A DNA stretch of 16,789 bases, from assembly GCA_016463455.1 (NCBI GenBank), contig JAEMRG010000006.1, positions 5,794-22,582 of the forward strand, written 5' to 3'. The notes below the pieces were generated by a model, which ran no database searches, had not been told where the DNA came from, and saw only the letters and a list, made by a program, of their open reading frames with translations. The position numbers and the translations under genes are program-made. Positions 13,038-16,789 of this stretch are shown here, piece after piece. This stretch comes from Rhodoferax sp. (GTDB lineage Bacteria; Pseudomonadota; Gammaproteobacteria; Burkholderiales; Burkholderiaceae_C). How positions within the stretch are numbered: the stretch's first letter is position 1; every line of letters starts with the position of its first letter.

Positions 13038-14789
13038 CTATCTGAACTTGGGCAAATTGAACTCCGGCGGCACGCCCATGCGGGTATTGATAATCCACTG
13101 TTGCGCAATCGACAAGATGTTGTTGGTAATCCAGTACAACACCAAGCCCGAGGGGAAAAAGAAGAACATCACGCTAAAGACCAGCGGCATCATCCACATT
13201 AGTTTGGCTTGCATAGGGTCCGGCGGCGCCGGGTTGAGGGCGGTTTGAATCAGTGAGGTCAAGGTCATCACAATCGGCAATACGCCAATCGGAACGCCAA
13301 ACCAAATCCCCAGCGAGGTGTCTGGCGCCGACAAATCGCTAATCCACAAAACCCAGGGCGCGCTGCGCATTTCCACCGTGGACAGCAGCACCCAGTACAG
13401 GGCGATGAACACCGGAATTTGCACCATGATGGGGAAGCAGCCGCCCATGGGGTTGACTTTTTCCTCGCGGTAAATGCGCATCATCTCCTGTTGCATTTGC
13501 TGCGGGTTGTCTTTGAGGCGCTCCCGCATTTCCATGATTTTGGGGTTGATCGCCTTCATCTTGGCCATGCTGGAATAGGCCTTGGCATTGAGCCAATAGA
13601 ACGCGATTTTGAGTAGCAATACCAAGGCAACAATGGCCCAGCCCCAGTTTTGCAGCACGCCGTGCAAACGGTCGAGCAACCAGTACAGGGGCTTGGACAG
13701 GATGGTGAGCCAGCCGTAATCTTTAAGCAGCTCCAGACCGGGCGTCAGCGCCTCGAGCATTTTTTCTTCTTGCGGGCCGACAAACAGCGTGGCCTCGATA
13801 CTGCGGCTGGTGCCTGGTGCAATTGCCTCGAGGGGCGCCACCATGGCAGCGCGGTAGCAGCAGTCTGCCAGCGTGCCGGGCATGTCCACGCCGTCGAGCG
13901 AAATGCTGCGACTCACACCCTCGGGCAGTATCCAAGCGCTGGCAAAGTAATGCTGGACCATGGCGATATAGCCATTGCTGGCCTGCTTTTCATACTCGGC
14001 ACTTTTCTTTTTGACGTCGGCAAACTCCACCTTTTGGTATTTCTTGGCCTCGGTATAAACCGCAGGGCCGGTGAAGGTGGAGTAGAAAGCCGATTCACCA
14101 GCCGGCTTGTTGCCATCACGCAGCAGTTGCAAATACAGCTGCGGCGCGATGGGCGCGTCCGAATGGTTGCTCAGCGCGTGGCTGACTTGGACGGCGTAAG
14201 AGCCCCGGTGCAGCGTATAGGTTTTGACCACGCTGATACCGCCCACATCGGGTGAGCTGAAAGTGAGCTGCAGACTGTCCTGCCCGTCTTTGAGCTGCGT
14301 AGCACCGGAAAAAGCCATGGGCGTTTTGTGCGTCGGGAAGTTGCCCGGCACCGCGCCGGCGACCACGCCAGACTGGGCCAGGTAGATGCGCTCTTTGCTT
14401 TCATCTAGCAGCTTGAAAGCTTTGTTCTTGTCACCGGACTCGCCGTATTTCAGGAATTCTGAGCCCACCAAGGTGCCGCCCAAGGTGTCAAACTCGAGCG
14501 ATAACACATCGGTGATGACGCGGATGCGTTCGCCGCGCGCAAGCGGGCCAGACTCCAGCTTCGCTGGGGCATTGGCAATCGCCGGTGCAGCAGCCACCGG
14601 CACAGAACTGGGTACGCTGGCATCCGAGGCCGCTGCTTTGGCAGCATCCGGCGCGACCGTGCTGACGGCGCTAGGTGGGCCGGGGAAAAACGTTGGCGCG
14701 TTGCCATTGTGAATCTGCCATTTGTCCCACAGCAGCACCATGGAAAAGCCAAAAATCACCCACAAAATAGTGCGGCGTATATCGTTCAT
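13038..14789 (-). CDS. yidC: membrane protein insertase YidC (Oxa1 family)
   Basis: A 583-residue inner-membrane insertase acting alone or with SecYEG. The N-terminal signal-anchor helix is about residues 6-21 (RTILWVIFGFSMVLLW). A Pro/Ala-rich linker (about 30-75) leads to the large periplasmic beta domain P1 (about 80-340). The conserved core follows from about 360, starting at YGWLTILSKPLYWLLDRLHGVLQNWGWAI, with the cytoplasmic coiled-coil hairpin MKAINPKIMEMRERLKDNPQ and NPMGGCFPIMVQIPVFIALYWVL. The core ends with SGLVLYWITNNILSIAQQW. The conserved hydrophilic-groove arginine should lie in the core near the first core helix. Its ATG overlaps the yidD stop by four bases. The order rpmH-rnpA-yidD-yidC is universal in this phylum. 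A hairpin after the stop separates it from mnmE. Confidence 0.97.
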   Translation of the reverse strand: MNDIRRTILWVIFGFSMVLLWDKWQIHNGNAPTFFPGPPSAVSTVAPDAAKAAASDASVPSSVPVAAAPAIANAPAKLESGPLARGERIRVITDVLSLEFDTLGGTLVGSEFLKYGESGDKNKAFKLLDESKERIYLAQSGVVAGAVPGNFPTHKTPMAFSGATQLKDGQDSLQLTFSSPDVGGISVVKTYTLHRGSYAVQVSHALSNHSDAPIAPQLYLQLLRDGNKPAGESAFYSTFTGPAVYTEAKKYQKVEFADVKKKSAEYEKQASNGYIAMVQHYFASAWILPEGVSRSISLDGVDMPGTLADCCYRAAMVAPLEAIAPGTSRSIEATLFVGPQEEKMLEALTPGLELLKDYGWLTILSKPLYWLLDRLHGVLQNWGWAIVALVLLLKIAFYWLNAKAYSSMAKMKAINPKIMEMRERLKDNPQQMQQEMMRIYREEKVNPMGGCFPIMVQIPVFIALYWVLLSTVEMRSAPWVLWISDLSAPDTSLGIWFGVPIGVLPIVMTLTSLIQTALNPAPPDPMQAKLMWMMPLVFSVMFFFFPSGLVLYWITNNILSIAQQWIINTRMGVPPEFNLPKFR

Positions 14790-15058
14790 GAGGGTTTCTT
14801 TTCAGAAGAAGGGGAAATCAGGCGGCTAAACAGCCGGGGTTTGTCTTGTGGAACCGGGTCCAGTCCGCCATCGCACCAGGGGTGGCAGCGCGCAAGACGG
14901 GCGATTGTCAGGTAGGTGCCGACGCCGGCGCCATGGCTTTCTAAAGCCCCTAGCGCGTAGCGGGAGCAGGTCGGCTCAAACCGGCAGGCACTCCCCAACC
15001 AGGGGCTGAGCAGCAAACGATAGCCTTTGACCAGGCCGATGAGCAGGGTTTGCATCAT
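14786..15058 (-). CDS. yidD: membrane protein insertion efficiency factor YidD
   Basis: A 90-residue peripheral inner-membrane protein of the YidD (DUF37) family, which assists YidC-dependent insertion. The family core is present: GYRLLLSPWLGSACRFEPTCS, then SRYALGALESHG and ARLARCHPWCDGGLDPVP, with the conserved cysteines. ATG 15058 overlaps the rnpA stop by four bases (ATGA), which I prefer over the second ATG at 15055. The stop overlaps the yidC start by four bases, so rnpA, yidD and yidC are translationally coupled. An amphipathic N-terminal helix (LLIGLVKGYRLLL) probably holds it at the membrane. Confidence 0.94.
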   Translation of the reverse strand: MMQTLLIGLVKGYRLLLSPWLGSACRFEPTCSRYALGALESHGAGVGTYLTIARLARCHPWCDGGLDPVPQDKPRLFSRLISPSSEKKPS

Positions 15059-15483
15059 GGACTGGGTGGCAGCGCTGCGTGGCCAGCCTGCCCGAACAGG
15101 CCGATCAGCTCTTGGCGCAGCGCTGCGCGCAAAGGGACCGAAGTAGCACTAGGGAATAGCTTGGTGTCAAACGCGCTGCGCAGCCGCACCACATGGGCGC
15201 CGGGGGCAAGTTGCGGTTCAAAAAGCAGGCTCACGTGGTAAATCTGGCGCTTGATGGTGTTGCGGGTGACGGCGCGTTTGGCCCAGCGTTTGGGTACCAG
15301 CGCGCCGACGGCGGGGCGCTCTAGCGCGAGGCCTTTGTCAAAAACGGTGCTCCCAGGCGCTGGGCTCTGGGGGGGCGGGGCCGCATCGAAGCTGCAAAAG
15401 TGCAGCACGAAATGAGGGCTACGGGCTTGCACCGTGCCGGCCATCGCCGCCTGGAATTGCGCGCGGGTGCGCAGTCCTTGCAC
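15055..15483 (-). CDS. rnpA: ribonuclease P protein component RnpA
   Basis: A 142-residue basic protein that binds the RNase P RNA and helps mature the 5' ends of tRNAs. The central family motif is VPKRWAKRAVTRNTIKRQIY (residues 63-82). The usual RNR core here reads R74-N75-T76, so the second arginine is replaced by threonine. Residues 33-58 are a Pro/Ala-rich insert between strand and core helix, which explains a length above the usual 110-125. The only possible start at the right place is GTG 15483, because an in-frame TGA lies two codons upstream; its Shine-Dalgarno is poor. It lies 30 bp downstream of rpmH and overlaps yidD by four bases. Confidence 0.92.
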   Translation of the reverse strand: MQGLRTRAQFQAAMAGTVQARSPHFVLHFCSFDAAPPPQSPAPGSTVFDKGLALERPAVGALVPKRWAKRAVTRNTIKRQIYHVSLLFEPQLAPGAHVVRLRSAFDTKLFPSATSVPLRAALRQELIGLFGQAGHAALPPSP

Positions 15484-15513
15484 TTGTCAGCCCGGCGCCG
15501 TGGCGCGTACCGC

Positions 15514-15648
15514 TTAAACAGCCAGGCGTTTACGGCCTTTGGCGCGACGGGCGTTGATCACGGCGCGGCCGCCACGGGTTTTCATGCGGACCAAGAAGCC
15601 ATGGGTGCGGGCGCGGCGGATTTTGGAGGGCTGGTAAGTGCGTTTCAT
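15514..15648 (-). CDS. rpmH: 50S ribosomal protein L34
   Basis: A 44-residue, very basic ribosomal protein: it begins MKRTYQPSKIRRARTHGF and ends in GRKRLAV, both invariant features of L34. ATG 15648 has AGGA eight bases upstream; longer in-frame extensions are only the leader. It is the first gene of the rpmH-rnpA-yidD-yidC unit, with a matching promoter at 15763-15791 and a leader of about 108 nt. Confidence 0.97.
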   Translation of the reverse strand: MKRTYQPSKIRRARTHGFLVRMKTRGGRAVINARRAKGRKRLAV

Positions 15649-15762
15649 TTGGATTTCCTGACAGAGCGAACCCGGCACTTGCGTCTTTACTTCAAAGAGA
15701 CCAACTCTCCAAAGCAGACTCGCCGGCAAAATTCCCCAAGGGATTTTTAGGGAAAGCCTAGG

Positions 15763-15791
15763 ATTATCGCAAATTTTCGGCGCCAAGCCAA
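15763..15791 (-). promoter_or_regulatory. sigma-70 promoter of the rpmH-rnpA-yidD-yidC unit
   Basis: Minus-strand TTGGCT (15791-15786), a 17-bp spacer and GATAAT (15768-15763) match consensus in four and five of six positions. Transcription would start near 15756, giving an rpmH leader of about 108 nt. Confidence 0.65.
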
Positions 15792-15799
15792 GTGCCAGC

Positions 15800-15817
15800 C
15801 CTGAGCCTGTCCTGAGC
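15800..15817. repeat. short direct repeat with a REP-like core
   Basis: CCTGAGC occurs at 15800-15806 and 15811-15817 with an 11-base period. The stretch CCCTGAGCCTGTC (15799-15811) equals one arm of a palindromic intergenic element that I recall as common in beta/gammaproteobacteria (ccctgagcctgtcgaaggg); here the second arm is missing. Confidence 0.4.
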
Positions 15818-15930
15818 GCGCGCCAGGGGCCTGCCCAAGATATTGTTTTCAAGGGCAAATTTCACAAAATTCACGCGCCAAGGCGCTTGCTTGCGGTTAG
15901 CATAAGGGCGCTGGGAAAGCGCTCCACTTT

Positions 15931-15939
15931 TGTGGATAA
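15931..15939 (-). promoter_or_regulatory. DnaA box 1
   Basis: TGTGGATAA is the exact reverse complement of the consensus DnaA box TTATCCACA. It lies a few bases before the -10-like GATAAT of dnaA, where bound DnaA could repress its own gene. Confidence 0.88.
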
Positions 15940-15979
15940 GTATTTGATAATTCCCCCGCCCGGCCTCACACTCCCCTTT

Positions 15980-15988
15980 TTATCCACA
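15980..15988 (+). promoter_or_regulatory. DnaA box 2
   Basis: TTATCCACA, a perfect consensus DnaA box, ends 14 bases before the dnaA start codon, on the strand opposite to box 1. Confidence 0.88.
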
Positions 15989-16002
15989 GACTGACTGCGT
16001 CC

Positions 16003-16789
16003 ATGACCGAAGAATATTTGCCTTATGGCGATGCCGCGCCCACAGGCGATGCGGGTCAGGCCTTGTGGCATTCGTGCATGGAAAAAATGGCCATGGACAT
16101 GCCTGAGCAGCAGTTCAATACCTGGCTCAAGCCCTTGACGGCCCAAGTATCCGAAGACTTCAGCAAAGTCCAGGTCATCGTGGCGAACCGGTTCAAGCTG
16201 GACTGGGTCCGCGCCCAGTACCTCGCCCCTATGGCCGCAGTGCTCGAGCGCCTGTGTGGCCAGCCGGTGCAGGTGGAGTTGATGATCAGCCAGCGCGAGG
16301 CGCCGCCCCGCCAGGAGCTGTCGGCGCGCAGCCCCGCAGTGCGCGCCCAGGGCGCCGACGGTCTGGCTGGCGCAGCCCCGCCCGAGGCGCCCAAAAACCG
16401 CCTCAACAGCATGCTCAACTTTGACAACCTGGTCGAAGGCAGCGCCAACCGCATGGCGCGCGCCGCGGCCATGCATGTCGCCACTACGCCCGGACACCTG
16501 TACAACCCCTTGTTTATCTATGGCGGCGTGGGCCTGGGCAAGACCCATTTGATGCACGCCGCAGGCAATCGCTTGCTCGCTGACAAGCCGGCGGCCAAGG
16601 TTTTGTACATCCACGCCGAGCAATTTGTCTCCGATGTAGTCAAGGCCTACCAGCGCAAAACCTTTGACGAATTCAAGGACAAATACCATTCCCTGGACTT
16701 GTTACTCATCGACGACGTGCAGTTTTTTGCCAACAAAGAGCGCACCCAAGAAGAGTTTTTCAATGCTTTTGAGGCTTTGTTGGCCAAAA
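16003..16789 (+). CDS. dnaA: chromosomal replication initiator DnaA, 3'-truncated by the window
   Basis: DnaA is the AAA+ ATPase that binds DnaA boxes, melts oriC and loads the helicase. The window holds 262 codons. Domain I (about residues 15-95) includes LWHSCMEKMAMDMPEQQFNT and WLKPLTAQ. Domain II (about 96-130) is an Ala/Pro-rich linker. Domain III begins near 131 with NRLNSMLNFDNLVEGSANRM; Walker A is GGVGLGKT (174-181) and Walker B is LLIDDVQFF with Asp237-Asp238. Sensor motifs and the domain IV helix-turn-helix lie beyond the right edge. ATG 16003 opens MTEEYLPYGDA; it has no clear Shine-Dalgarno, and the family alignment starts only about ten residues later, so the exact start is less sure than the identity. 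Its upstream DnaA boxes suggest autoregulation. Confidence 0.96.
   Translation, partial: MTEEYLPYGDAAPTGDAGQALWHSCMEKMAMDMPEQQFNTWLKPLTAQVSEDFSKVQVIVANRFKLDWVRAQYLAPMAAVLERLCGQPVQVELMISQREAPPRQELSARSPAVRAQGADGLAGAAPPEAPKNRLNSMLNFDNLVEGSANRMARAAAMHVATTPGHLYNPLFIYGGVGLGKTHLMHAAGNRLLADKPAAKVLYIHAEQFVSDVVKAYQRKTFDEFKDKYHSLDLLLIDDVQFFANKERTQEEFFNAFEALLAK

Larger units (their letters stand above)
15649..16002. other. rpmH-dnaA intergenic region, probable part of oriC
   Basis: This 354-bp gap without genes separates divergent rpmH and dnaA, the usual place of the origin in Burkholderiales. It holds the rpmH promoter, two perfect DnaA boxes in opposite orientation 40 bp apart, a GATAAT -10-like element at 15946-15951 for dnaA with no good -35, and AT-rich patches (15841-15870, 15941-15952). 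Two strong boxes are few for a full origin, so it may be only part of oriC or mainly a dnaA autoregulatory region. I see nothing else in it besides a short CCTGAGC direct repeat. Confidence 0.6.

Noticed and set aside
12916..13098. 61-codon N-terminal extension of MnmE
   Set aside because: It would cover the mnmE promoter, the yidC terminator hairpin and the yidC 3' end; MnmE proteins begin at HHDPI-type sequence.
15871..16689. 272-codon minus-strand open frame at the right end
   Set aside because: It is antisense to dnaA, whose domain I, Walker A and Walker B motifs are clear on the plus strand.
1..16789. CRISPR array, tRNA/rRNA genes, insertion sequences, phage or toxin-antitoxin genes
   Set aside because: No regularly spaced repeats, no cloverleaf or rRNA sequence, and no transposase, integrase or toxin-like frames were recognised; nearly all sequence is explained by housekeeping genes.

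Overview
The window is a stretch of core chromosome from a GC-rich betaproteobacterium. The protein sequences (MetX/MetW pair, KdsD/KdsC/LptC, the SAM-II leader on metX) and the order rpmH-rnpA-yidD-yidC-mnmE next to dnaA fit Burkholderiales, most likely a Comamonadaceae member (Rhodoferax/Polaromonas-like). The genus is an inference from protein style, not a computed placement.

Layout, left to right. Positions 1-545 hold the 3' part of rsmE (+). Next is a minus-strand block read right to left: metX-metW (4 bp overlap), then an M20 metallopeptidase and an alpha/beta hydrolase. metX is preceded by a SAM-II riboswitch and an intrinsic terminator that ends at its start codon. Further right, a GDT1/TMEM165-family cation transporter (-) is divergent from an ammonium transporter (+). 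The amt promoter region has a sigma-54 GG-N10-GC element and an NtrC-like site. A cold-shock-style glycine-rich RRM protein (+) follows. It converges, through a cluster of hairpins, on a tightly overlapped minus-strand operon kdsD-kdsC-lptC-SDR (Kdo synthesis and LPS export). apt (+) is divergent from kdsD and convergent with mnmE.

The right third is the classic origin neighbourhood: rpmH, rnpA, yidD, yidC and mnmE run leftward, dnaA runs rightward and is cut by the window end. The 354 bp between rpmH and dnaA holds two perfect, oppositely oriented DnaA boxes and the rpmH promoter, and probably belongs to oriC.

The genes serve translation and RNA processing (rsmE, rpmH, rnpA, mnmE), membrane protein insertion (yidC, yidD), replication start (dnaA), envelope synthesis (kdsD, kdsC, lptC), methionine, nitrogen and purine supply (metXW, amt, apt) and metal homeostasis (GDT1). 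I see no mobile element, CRISPR array, tRNA or rRNA, and no convincing new multi-gene system. The most interesting signals are regulatory: the SAM-II leader joined to a terminator, the nitrogen-type amt promoter, a structured leader on the GDT1 gene, the inverted repeat before kdsD, and an SDR gene sitting where lptA is often found.
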